Assembly (NCBI GenBank): GCA_016802295.1
Contig: JAESIW010000137.1
Coordinates: forward strand, 2,635,943-2,699,942
From: Brachionus rotundiformis
Lineage: Eukaryota; Rotifera; Eurotatoria; Ploima; Brachionidae
DNA: 64,000 bases
Direction: 5' to 3'
Shown here: positions 35,412 to 47,391 of the stretch, in pieces
How the letters are laid out: every line of letters begins with the position of its first letter
Numbering within the stretch: position 1 is the stretch's first letter
Program-made: the position numbers and the translations under genes
The notes under the pieces: model-generated
The model's input: only the letters and a program-made list of their open reading frames with translations
Told to the model about the DNA's origin: nothing
Database searches by the model: none

Positions 35412-35796
35412 TTACCGTAATGCCTTGCCACCTAATGCGGCACTTATTTTCAGAATTCTGGATTTTAATGCATGCATTTAACCCACTTTTTTTTCCAGAT
35501 ACGCTGCGACTAAAAATACTGCAGTTAATGTCAAAATTTTGGTAAAAATGCCGCATTAAATATGTAAAAAATAATAAAAATTTTTTATTATTAATTTTAA
35601 TTTTTTTTATTTTTTAATTGTGATTATTTTTACATATTTTTTACATATTTAATGCGGCATTTTTACCAAAATTTTGACATTAACTGCAGCATTTTCAGTC
35701 GCAGCGTATCTGGAAAAAAAAGTGGGTTAAATGCATGCATTAAAATCCAGAATTCTGAAAATAAGTGCCGCATTAGGGGGCAAGGCATTACGGTAA
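35412..35796. mobile_element. Foldback element with nearly perfect long inverted repeats
   Basis: Two arms of about 165 bases (35412 to about 35577, and about 35631 to 35796) are almost exact reverse complements around an AT-rich loop of about 55 bases. The ends are TTACCGTAATGCCTTG and its reverse complement. Arms share AATGCGGCACTTATTTTCAG, the palindrome-rich AATGCATGCATTT, CAGATACGCTGCGACT and AATGCCGCATTAAATATG. Only a few differences are seen (CACC/CCCC, one T-run length, AAAAATAC/GAAAATGC), so the insertion or the arm homogenisation is recent. No ORF lies inside. Flanks are A/T runs, and no clear target duplication can be defined. It behaves like a MITE or foldback transposon; superfamily unknown. 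Confidence 0.8.
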
Positions 35797-36717
35797 TTTA
35801 AAAATATAGACAGGTTGGAACAGAAGTAAGTCTTTCCTTTTGATCAAATGAATTGAATAATATGATTATTAGTTTTTTAACAATAAAAAAAGAAAAATAT
35901 ATAAATTATTATTTTTACAAATATAAAATTGATGAAAAAATAAATACAAAAATTTTGCTTCTATTTATAATTTCTAATTTTTTTTAGAAATTTTTTTTAA
36001 TCCAAAATAAAAAAACAAATTATTAAGTGTACAAGTTTTAAACAATATTGTTCAAATCAAATAAATAACATTTAACACAACTGACAATTTTTTCTCAGAT
36101 TAAACTGATTTCATATTCTTATAGACAAACTCTGAAATGAAATATTGATTTATCCATAATCATTTTTCTTTTTTAAAGAATTCTTTTTAAAAATCTTAAA
36201 TCAGTCTTTCAATAAATCATAATAACTAAAAAATTTATTAATTAATTAAATCAATTTGGTTAACTTTCCAACGAAAAAAAAATTATTTAATTTTCTGTTT
36301 TTGAATTTTTTGTGGTTTATTTGAGTAAACTAAATCATATTGAGTTGATTTTTTAGTGTCTCAAAGAAACATTTTTAAAAAATAAAACCAAAAAATATGT
36401 CACCCGTTTAATTCAAATTAATGGTATTAGACATTTTAATAATATTTATAAATATTTTGTTCTAAAAATTTCGTTTTTTAACTTATTTTTAAATTTTCAA
36501 TACTTCAAATTGCAAAATATAATTACCATTTTCTTCACTAAGAATAATCTTTCAAAATAAATTATATTAAAAAACTAGCATAATTTTGAATTTTTTGAGA
36601 ATTTATCTTTTCGGTAAAAAAATTCACGCACAATATACATCTCCTTAATCATGAGACTATTTATTTAATTAGTATTATATTTATAGATAAAACAGAATTA
36701 AAGATTCTAGCTAGAAT
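35797..36717. other. AT-rich spacer between divergent BiP and VPS52
   Basis: About 900 bases right of the foldback element up to the VPS52 start. No gene is seen. The minus-strand ORF at 36661-36870 is antisense to the first VPS52 exons and was not called. Confidence 0.5.
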
Positions 36718-39700
36718 ATGAGCGCAATCAACGGAACAACCCACTATTTTACAGAAGTATCCTACTAATTTTACTTTGTCTATTTTTTCAATAATCTTTA
36801 TTTCACAGCTTCCAAAGGAAGAGGACTCAGATAAGCAGCAGAGGTTTTTTGAGAGCTCTGAGTGCGACATATTCCAAAGTATGGATTAAATTTTGTCTCT
36901 TAATTATATAAAACCTAGTTTTTTAGCAAATATTCAGGAAAACCTTGATGACGAACTAGTTAAAGAAGCTCTTAATAAAGTAATAGAATTTTTATCAAGG
37001 ATAGTATTAAATATTATCAAATATTGTTTAAGGGACTTGATCTGAGAGAATATTCAAAGGAAATTAACAGTCATTTGAAAAATTTAGAAAAAAATTCAAT
37101 CAAAGATTGTAAAAATTGTTAATATATTAAGTTAAATTGTTATTTTTGGCATTATTATCTAATTAGATTTCAAGGAAGCAGGAAACATAATAAAGCTACA
37201 TGATCAAATAAAGTCTTGCGACCAAATATTAGAAGTTGTTTTATTATCTACTTTAAAAAGGGAGATTTTATTCATCTTTTTTTTAATAGACAATCGAATC
37301 GATGCTTGATGGATTTCAGAAAAATTTAAGTGCCATCAGCAACGAAATTCAGACTCTGCAGCAACAAAGTGTAACAATGAATATAAAATTCAAAAATAGA
37401 CAGTCGATTAGAGGTGAATTGACACAGTTTATAGATGAAATGCTTGTCCCGGAAACCATGATTAGGTAAGTTGGATAAAAAAGAAACATCTCAATGATAT
37501 TCCATTATTTAGAACTATCTTGGAAGGACAGCTTACAGAACGATCTTTTTTAGAATATTTACATGAATTAAACCACAAAATAGAGTTTCTTTATGAGAAG
37601 CCTCCACATGATATAAGATGCTTTAATGATATTCATGAAATTTTGTACCAACTAAAAACAAAAGCTATTGTCAGAATTAGAGAATTTATTTTACAAAAAA
37701 TCAGCCAATTTCGCAAACCATTGCAAAATTATCAGATTACTCAGGACATTCTTGTTAAGAATAGATTTTTTTTTGAATTTTTGACATTACATGATCGAGC
37801 CATAGCAAGAGAATGTCGTGATGAATATGTAAATACAATGTCAAAAGTTTATTTTTCGTACTTTAAAGAATATTCAGCCAAATTGGCCAAGCTTCAAGTA
37901 ATTTTATTCAAAGATAAAATTTTTATCTCATGAATAAGTTTTTCTTTTTTTAAACTTAAATAGCGAAATTAATAATTAAAAATAATTTAAAATTGGGTTA
38001 TTAAAGTTTACTAATTAAACAATTAAAAATAAATTTAAAAAAATACAATAGAAAGCAAAGTAGCTTTTAATTTTAAATTAAATCTATACCCAAAAAGTTT
38101 TGGTCAAATTTCAAAATTGTTATTTAAAGATCTAGAAAAAATTAAATATAACATTTTGAAAATAGTTTTTACTTTAAGATAATACTAGAGTTAGAAATTT
38201 TTTAAAAAGAAGTTAAAAAAACTAATGAGGTCTTGCGGTGTTTAGATAAAAAATGTATTCATGAACTGAAAATTTTGCCAATAAAATTTAACGAATTAAT
38301 AATAAAATATAAAAATTTAGCTCGATGAATTAGCTGATAAGGATGATTTATTAGGATCTGATGATAAACCAAAAACAAGCTTGTTTTCATCCAAACCAAC
38401 ATTGAGAAACAGAAGCACTGTATTTACTTTAGGCAATAGATATACCACAATTGAAAATGAAATAGAGTCTACAATCATCATTCCGCATGCATCTCAAAAG
38501 TCCGATCAAAAAGTAATATAAAAAGTTTACATATTTTTTAAAAAAAAATTTTATTAAATAACTTATTTATAAAATTGAATAAAAAGTATTTGATGGAAAA
38601 CATATTTCGCAGTGAACAGTATGCTTTGCTGGACAATGCAAGCAATGAATTGATGTTTTTGTCCGATTTCTTCATGGCTAAAGATAATTCTTGTGTTGAA
38701 TTGTTCAATTTAGTCTTTGAAATCACCTTTAATTTAATACTAGTAATTAGTATTTAATTTTTACCATAAACTATCCAACTTGATCATCTATATAATTAAT
38801 TAGAAAAATTCCGAACGTCAAATAAAATCGACTTTTGATGCCATTGCCATTTTTCTTTGTATCAACATAGTTCAACGATATGAGATATTGGCAAAAAAGC
38901 GCCAGTGTTTTCCAATTTTAGTGTAATATTTATTGATAACAAAATAAATTTTAAATAAGATAAATATCTTGTAAAGTTATTTTGAAAATCTGCTTGAAAT
39001 TTTGTGGAAGAGATTTGATATTTTAATGCAAGCTCATTCAAATAGTGTGTCCATTGTAGACCCTCACAGACTTCAAAATCTGGACGTCAGGCCACATTAT
39101 GTATACTGCTCAAAGATTAAAAAATAAATGAAATTTTTATTTCCTTTTAAATAGATTACAAGACGGTACGCTGAGTTTTTGACCAGCTTGCTGACCATAA
39201 ACGAAAATTTTCAAAATCCGAAACTAAACGCAAATCTAAGTCAATTACAAATAGAGATTCAGAATTTTATACTTAAACTAGCTTCGGAGTTCTCTCAACG
39301 AAAGGATCAATTAATATGTTTAATTAACAATTACGATCTGATGCTTACGGTGATCTCAGAACGAATAAGAGAAGAAAATAGGGAAGCTCAAACGCTAAGA
39401 GACTTACTTAGTAATCGAACAAATGATTATGTCGAGGAAGTTTTAATGCCTTATTTTGGCAATTTGATCATATTTGTCAAAGAATGTGAGATTTTAATTG
39501 AAAAAGATAATTTTAGTTCCTTAAAGTCTTACGAGAGTAAGTTAAAAGAATTAATTATTTGATTAGTTTTAAGTTTTTTAATTAAATTAAAGATCACGTC
39601 AATCCATTGATCAAAAATTTTAGTAACGAATGGAAAAAGTACTTGGAATTGATCAATCAGGAAATAATGAGATCATTTACCAATTTTAAAAATGGCCAGG

Positions 39701-39910
39701 CTATTCTACAGGTACAGTTTTTAAGCCTAAAAGGATAGAAAATTATTTTTTTACTAATCAAAGGCCACTTTGACTCAACTTATCCAATATTACCATAGAT
39801 TTAATAAAATTTTATCTCATAACTGTTTCAAGCATTTGAGTGGACGTAACGAAATGCTCAGTATTCACCATTTGATGGTCGAAATCAAAAAGCATAAACC
39901 AACATTTTAA
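36718..39910 (+). CDS. VPS52: Vacuolar protein sorting-associated protein 52 (GARP/EARP subunit)
   Basis: Tethering-complex subunit that docks endosome-derived vesicles at the trans-Golgi (GARP) or recycling endosomes (EARP). Fourteen exons: 36718-36756, 36809-36878, 36928-36980 (approx.), 37033-37108, 37167-37234, 37290-37465, 37513-37897, 38321-38512, 38587-38742, 38804-38922, 38977-39100, 39155-39536, 39593-39711 and 39764-39910; about 701 residues against 723 in human. Signature segments are ENLDDELVKEALNK, GLDLREYSKEI, ISNEIQTLQQQSVTMNIKFK, KIREFI-like IRIREFILQKISQFRKPLQN, NIFRSEQYALLDNAS, DVRPHYITRRYAEF, QEIMRSFTNFKNG and the C-terminal IHHLMVEIKKHKPTF. The N-terminal third is coiled-coil. 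Intron 7 (37898-38320) is unusually long at about 420 bases. The short first exon was chosen because its ATG joins in phase to the next exon. Confidence 0.94.
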
Positions 39911-40161
39911 CTTTTATTATCGTTTTATCTGCATTTTTTAATTTTAATCTTATAAATAATATTTAGTTTGAGGAAATTTTGTATTAGTTTATATAATAAA
40001 TAATTACCAAAACCAAAATTTGAAGCTTGGTTTGGTAAGAATGAGATTTTGATTTATTGGGTTTTTTTTTCCAAACGGTCCTAACAAATCGTTTAATGAT
40101 AAATTGTCGTAATTGATACTTAATAAATAAGCATAAAGTCATTTTTATTAATCAAAAGAAA

Positions 40162-41771
40162 ATGGTTTATAAAATTATATCGTTTATTATTTTATTCTCA
40201 ATAGCGTTTGAGTATAAATTGTGCACTAAAAAATTTGGGCACAATTTTTCCATGCCCAATTGTTCTGAATTTAACACCAGTGAATGCAATTTTTGTGGAC
40301 CTGGAACTTTTTATGATAAGAGTAATTAAAAGCTCAATTTTGCTCAAGAATAAATTTTTTTCATACTTTTTTAAATCAGATAAATTAAAAAGAAATAAAA
40401 AGTATTTAGATTTTGATAAAATATTTAAGATTCAGATTTATGCGCTTGTTGTGAATTTGAATTAAAGTGTACACAATGCAGTCTTTGCCAGATTGGTTAT
40501 TATAACGACGAGTTTAACCAGACTGAGTGCAAATCATGCTCAAAGGGATACTACACAAAGTAGATAAAAAAATTATTTTAGCAAATTTATTTCATTTTTA
40601 TTAGCAATACTGGTTCAATTGTTTGTTCCAAATGTGATAAAGGATCTTTTTCGAATACAAGCGCGAGTCATGAGTGCATTTTGTGTCCAAAAGGTTCGTA
40701 CAACAATATTGAGGGCTCATTAAACTGTACCAATTGTTCGCTGGGATTTTATCAGAGCAAGATTGGTCAATCGAAATGTGAGGCATGTCATGTTGGAAAG
40801 TTTTGCAACCATACTGGATGCGATTTTTGTTATGAATGTGAACCTGGATTTTTTGCCAACAATACCGCAAATAAAAAATGCTCTTCATGCCCAATTGGCA
40901 CTTACCAAAAGAACTATGGGTCCTCTACTTGTTTGGACTGTCCTGCTGGATTCGAATCATTGTAATTTTGAAACAAAATTAATTTAAATAGAATTAGAAT
41001 TAGGTCAAAAATATTTTTTAAAAGACAAATAGAATCAACTAATTGTACAGGATGTAAAATTGGCTATTATAAGAGTATTCAAAGTTCTGAACTTTGCCAG
41101 CAATGCTTAGAAGGTAATTATTGATAAGTTAAAGTATTTTAATATTATTTAAAGCTTGAAATAAAGGCAGCTATTCTGACATAACAAATTCAACAAATTG
41201 TAAATTATGTCCAAGTGGATATTATCAAAATCAAAAAGGATCATATACTTGTTTCGAATGTTCCATAGGCTCGTTTTGTTCAATAGAAGGCTGCAAAGAT
41301 TGTGAACCATGTGGCGCAGGACATGAAAGTCTGGTCAAAGGCTCTAAATTATGCTCAGAATGTCTTCCTGGCTTTCATAAAGAAAAGCAAGGATTTGATA
41401 ATTGTGTTGAGTGCGAGATTGGATCGTATAGCGTTTTTGCTGGGGCCAAGTATTGCTCAATTTGCCCCGAAGGTTATTATTGTCCTTGTACTAGCTGTCC
41501 TCCAAAGCCGTGTCCTAAGCGATCAATTTGTCCAATGGGAAGCATAGAGTACATTGTATGCTCATCACCATTCTTCTATGCAAATAATATTTCAGACACC
41601 ACATGTAGCAAATCAATTTTTTTCTATATAGTTATTTTTGGATCAATAATTATTTTTGTGGCTTTATTTTCACTGGGAATTTATAAATATCAAAAAAGAA
41701 AGAACAGAGATAAAAGTTTGACACAAAAGATTTTTTCTGAAACTAAGGATCCACTTTATTATGGTTATTAA
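40162..41771 (+). CDS. Cysteine-rich type I membrane protein with ephrin-receptor-like (GCC2/GCC3) repeats
   Basis: Five exons: 40162-40321, 40430-40559, 40605-40961, 41025-41113 and 41167-41771; 446 residues. A signal peptide (MVYKIISFIILFSIAF) leads into about 370 residues of cysteine-rich repeats of the type C-x2-C-x-x-G-xx-Y/F-...-C-x2-C: for example CSKCDKGSF-like VCSKCDKGSFSN, CPKGSYNNIEG, CSSCPIGTYQKNYGSSTC and CSICPEGYYCPC. These resemble the ephrin-receptor-like / TNFR-like cysteine modules. One transmembrane helix follows (FYIVIFGSIIIFVALFSLGI), then a short basic cytoplasmic tail ending DPLYYGY. There is no kinase, death or other intracellular domain. Ligand and role are unknown. 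It begins 252 bases after VPS52 on the same strand. Confidence 0.82.
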
Positions 41772-41823
41772 TATTTTTTTTAAAAAAAAAGCATTTAAAA
41801 TTATTTAATTTAATTATAAATAA

Positions 41824-42871
41824 TTATTTTTTAATAAATTTTTTCCACTCATCATTCGGATTTTGATTTGGTTCTACCCATTCAATAGGTATTGTCTTTG
41901 ATTTGTCATAATTATCCGTCAAAAAATTATCCCATTCGTATCTGTTTAAATCTTAAATTAATTTATTTAATTATAAAAAATTAAAAATCATATACCTTAT
42001 GTAAATTAATTGCTCTAAAGTTAGTTCACTCTCCAAGTTGTTATCTGTATCTAAACATAAACTTAACTAAATTATTTCGAATATTTAAATTTACCTCCAA
42101 ATAAAAAATTGCTTATTTCATCATTGGTTCTGTTAATCATCTCATTGAATTCAGATAAGTAGTTACTAGGTTTAGGAAGAGTTTCTTTTTTATAAATTCA
42201 AATTAAAGAAGACCAAAAGCTCATTTTTAAAACATACCTTGAATTTTTTTCTTATTCTGCTCATATTCAAGTCGTTTTTGGTCAACTAAATTGGTAATCT
42301 CATCCAAGTATAATTTTGTTGTTAAATTAAAATCTTTCTGGTTTGATCTTAACACAATTAATTTCCGAAGTGTTTGAGAAAAATCATTCAATTGTTTTAG
42401 TTCATATAATCCTTTGTTATATTGATCTAAAATTTGGTTAAATTCTGAATTGGTTTCCAAATATCCATGGCTAGTGTCTTTATCTTTTTCACCAAAAACG
42501 TTATTAGATAGTATCAAATTATCTAATCTAAAATCATAATAACTTTGATTATTTATCAATTTGTTTCGTTTGCGTCTCGAAATTCTTCTTTTAATAAAGC
42601 GTTTAGTTTTATTAGAACATAAGTTTGCGTATGTCACATTCAAATCATCAAGAATGGATTTTAACTCCAATTTGTCTATTTTGACACAACTTGAATTTAA
42701 TTTCCTTGAATCATTGACCAATTTTTTGAGAAATTCAATTTTATCATATATGAACTTGACATTTTCTTTTATATTCTTAGATAAGAGCTTAATTTTTCAA
42801 ATTAAAGGTTTTTTTAGACTTACTTCAAAATTTAATTTTTTACCAAAAATATCCTCATTATTCATTTCCAT
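41824..42871 (-). CDS. PDCD7: PDCD7-like U11/U12 snRNP 59K protein
   Basis: Component of the U11/U12 di-snRNP of the minor (U12-type) spliceosome. Five exons: 42824-42871, 42238-42775, 42095-42184, 41996-42050 and 41824-41941; 282 residues. The match is to the C-terminal domain of PDCD7: ESELTLEQLIYIRYEWDNFL, then IPIEWVEPNQNPNDEWKKFI, corresponding to the family's IRHDWDQYL...WVLPP...IW ending. The middle is a Lys/Arg-rich helical region (KTKRFIKRRISRRKRNKL) and long coiled-coil-like helices, as expected. The long Pro-rich N-terminal region of the vertebrate protein is absent. The acceptor of exon 2 was placed at 42776, because only this AG gives phase 0 into NIKENVKFIYDKIEFL. Confidence 0.8.
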
Positions 42872-42977
42872 TACTATCCATGAAAAAAACTAAAAAAATA
42901 TTTTGAAAATTAAATTAATTTTGTCTTAATCCTTTTTTTTTTGATTTTGCATATTTTTCGAAAAAATATAAGCAAAA

Positions 42978-43049
42978 GGGGGTATAGCTCAGTGGTAGAG
43001 CATTCGACTGCAGATCGAGAGGTCTCCGGTTCAATCCCGGATGCCCCCT
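42978..43049 (+). tRNA. tRNA-Cys (anticodon GCA)
   Basis: Full cloverleaf without an intron. The acceptor stem GGGGGTA pairs with TGCCCCC (one G-T pair). The D arm contains GCTCAGTGGTAGAGC (box A). The anticodon arm TTCGA-CTGCAGA-TCGAG places GCA in the loop, and the T arm holds GGTTCAATCCC (box B). A run of T follows at 43053-43060, a polymerase III terminator. It sits in the gap between the divergent PDCD7 and cathepsin L 3' and 5' sides. Confidence 0.97.
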
Positions 43050-43141
43050 TGTTTTTTTTAAATGAAATTGTTTTTATTGTACAATATTTATTTAAACTAA
43101 ATTGGTTTCTTGAAAAAATGGAAATAAAATTTACAAAAAAT

Positions 43142-44274
<1,133 letters not shown>

Positions 44275-44487
44275 TTAGAACTAATTTATATTAATTTAGT
44301 GAGAATAATGTCATTTGCAGAGGCCTAGATTAACTGATTTTTTGATTTTTAAAAAAGATAAAAAATTTATTTCTAAAAATATTTATTTTTTCAAGATGTT
44401 TCAAGTAAATTTTTTAAATAGTGGTTTTTTAATTAAGAGAAAAAAACAACTTTTTAAAATAAAAGCTTTAGATTTTTTTTCTTAAAT

Positions 44488-46484
44488 TTATTCTTCGTCA
44501 CCATCTTGATCACCTTGTTCAGTATCCGAAAAACTATTCGCCGGAATATCATAAATCCTAATGATTGGCTTTAAAAAAAGATTATCTAGATTCTATTCAT
44601 TTATCAAAATTGATTTTAGTTTACCTTATTTGGATCTTTCATGATGATATATTTACCATCTTTTTGCTTATTAAGAATATCAATTATGCACCTAACGACA
44701 CCCCACGAGTTATCAATGTTCAATGCTATTTGGGAGCTAAATTCATTAGGGCTAAATTGTTGCATGCCTAAGATAACATGCTTGTCAGTAGCTCGAGTAT
44801 TAACTCTGGAAACGAAACCAAATTTTATCTGGTCAACACCAGCTAGTAATGAACAAACTGTCCATTTGGCAAGTTTGCATCCATTGTTTTTGATTTCAGC
44901 GGCCAAGACAGCTCCTGGCTGTGAATCCAATTTTTGTCTCCAGTCCAATCCATTGTTATACTTTAAATTAAAATTAAAAACTTATCTCTTTATAATCAGT
45001 ATATTACTTTTGAGTCCCATTCATTTAAAGCTCTTATATTTAGGAAAATTTTTTCATCATTGGCACCAGTAGAAACAGCGTCAATCTCTGACCTAACTAT
45101 CAATTTAATATCATTTCCCAAGTCCCATTTTCGGTATCTATATCCTATCGAAGCAACTTCTCCCTGGTCATTTTCAATAAAAGGATTCGGATCAGTAAAA
45201 GAGTATCGTTCTTCATTCATTCGCAAGACTTGTTGAGATAAATTTTGACTTATATAAGTCGCCTCAAGAGCTAAATTATGAGGTGAATTGATGCTCTTAT
45301 CTTCGTCCATAGGTTGCTCGGATGATGTTTCATTGACAGTCAATAAATCTAATTAAAAAATTACGAACTATTCAATTTTTATTGACCAAGTCTTACCAAA
45401 ATTAGAATCATCTCTTTTGTCCAAAAATATTTTATTGCTAATTTTCTATTAAATTTTTTTTAATAGAAAGCAAAAAATTTTAAATTAATTTTAGTTACTT
45501 ACACTAACAACAATGTCCCATGGATATACTGATCTACTACAGCACATTAAAGTGGCCAAAATTGAATCAGTGGCGTAAACATTTCCTTCAGTTTTCAGCA
45601 AAGATCGAATCACTGGATCATCACAAGTGGTCACTTTATGGTAAGGTCTATTAATGCGCTTAAGTTTGTTGGCAGCACTTTGTACTTTGGTGTTGATGCG
45701 GTCATAAGTCTTATCGTAGTATTCCATTGATCCACAAGATTTTCTATAGTTAAAATTTAGAATTTTCATTATTTTTCTTTGACATTCTTACAAATCCACT
45801 GGGTTATCTACCAATAAACTCAATTTTGATAGCCTGGAAAATTCAATTTCTTCAATAACTTTCCAATCTTCACCAACTCTAACCGATGGTTCTCGTTGTT
45901 TCATGGGAATCTTGGTAGTAAAATTTAAAATGTTTTCCAATAAATAAAAAAAATAAAATACATTTCGAGAATTGTTTTGGTACTTTGGTTTTGATTTTTG
46001 CTGTATTTTTTGTTGTTTGGTCATTTTAGTGTTAACAGCCTGTGGTGGTTTTTGATATTGTTGGGTATAAGTTTTTCGTATTATTTTCTAAAAAGAACAA
46101 AAGGAAAAAAATTATTTTATTTGGCTAAAAATACGATCTTACGTTCGGATTGGTTCTAAATTTTTTCTGGAAACCTGTTTTTGTCGCTCGAGTTTGATCA
46201 ACTAGCGTGAACTGGCTTTCGTCTTCGTCGTGGAAATATGAATATTGACCAACATTTCCAACTGAAAATTGGGATTGATATTTATTGTAGACTTTTTTGT
46301 CCGTGTGACCTGTCACAGTCCAGTCGGCAATTTTACCAATTTTGTCAGATTTGGAAAATTTTTGATATGGCAAATCTTTGTATTTGTCCGGATGGTCATT
46401 TGGACCCCATCCGAATGGGTTGTCGTTAACAACCGGAAGCGAAAATATGCTTAAATTTTCGTTATTTACGTTGGCTTCTGGCAT
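44488..46484 (-). CDS. EIF3D: Eukaryotic translation initiation factor 3 subunit D
   Basis: eIF3 subunit that binds the mRNA 5' cap in a specialised initiation route. Eight exons: 46143-46484, 45962-46087, 45792-45910, 45503-45743, 45397-45445, 45008-45348, 44625-44960 and 44488-44568; 544 residues against 548 in human. Characteristic stretches are NPFGWGP near the start, [51 protein letters not shown], the cap-binding core with [55 protein letters not shown] and [18 protein letters not shown], and the end [19 protein letters not shown]. The protein closes with a short acidic tail. Exon 5 is only 49 bases. The internal stretch after RKTYTQQYQ is Gln/Lys-rich, as in other animals. Confidence 0.97.
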
Positions 46485-46499
46485 TTTTACTCAACTTCT

Positions 46500-47391
46500 A
46501 AAATGATAAATTACCAAATAGTCTTGATTGAAGAATGGAGCAAAGCTCTGAGAAATCTTTAATTTTATAATAAATTATCAAATTTCATAAAAAAAGAAAA
46601 TTTAAAAAGCATGGTTATCCCACAAAAAATAAATTTTATATGAATGTATACTCTCAAAAATAAAGTAATTGCAAGAGTTTTTTATGCAAAAATCAAGACA
46701 TATTTGTCTTTTATTATTTTTATTTTATAAATTTGATTGTTATCTCTGAGCTATAAATCTAGAAAAATATCAATTGAGAAATTTAATTTTTATTAAATTC
46801 AAAATTTTTTGAATTATCGATATTTAAAATCCAAATATAATTAAAAGAGAATAAATGCTAAACCAACTTTAATAAAAATCAATTTTTAAAATCATTAGTA
46901 TTAGATAAATTTTGATTAAACAAGAAAAAACATTAGAAAATAATAATAGTCTTAAATCTACGCTTTTTGCTCCTTTTTTATTTTGAACATAAAATGTTTT
47001 TATTTTATTAAAAAAAATCAAATTTGAAGGGATTCAATCTGGAAAAATTAATAAATTGGAATAAATTTTGTAATTAGCAATTTAAAAGTATAAAGTGACA
47101 ATTTCATTTATAGAAATAAAAATATAATATTTAATTTTTTAAAACTTAAATTCCAAAATAATTAATATTAACTTCAATAAAAATTATTGTTTTAAGGTCA
47201 AATCAGGATAAAAAAATAGAACAAATTTCTTAATTAAGAGATTTATTAGTCTAATACGTTTTGATCCATTTCTTTTTTGCTATTTTTAGACAAATTTGAT
47301 AATTTTATTAGGCAAAATGCGAAAAAGATAAATCTTTAAGTCTTTTTTATTAAGAATAAGAAATTATTTAACAAACGAAATTGCACGAAGA
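46500..47391. other. AT-rich spacer between divergent eIF3d and cathepsin genes
   Basis: About 900 bases between two start codons facing away from each other. No gene or clear repeat is seen; promoters of both probably lie here. Confidence 0.5.

Noticed and set aside
44641..45072. 143-codon plus-strand ORF
   Set aside because: Antisense to eIF3d exons and crosses an intron; eIF3d homology is decisive.
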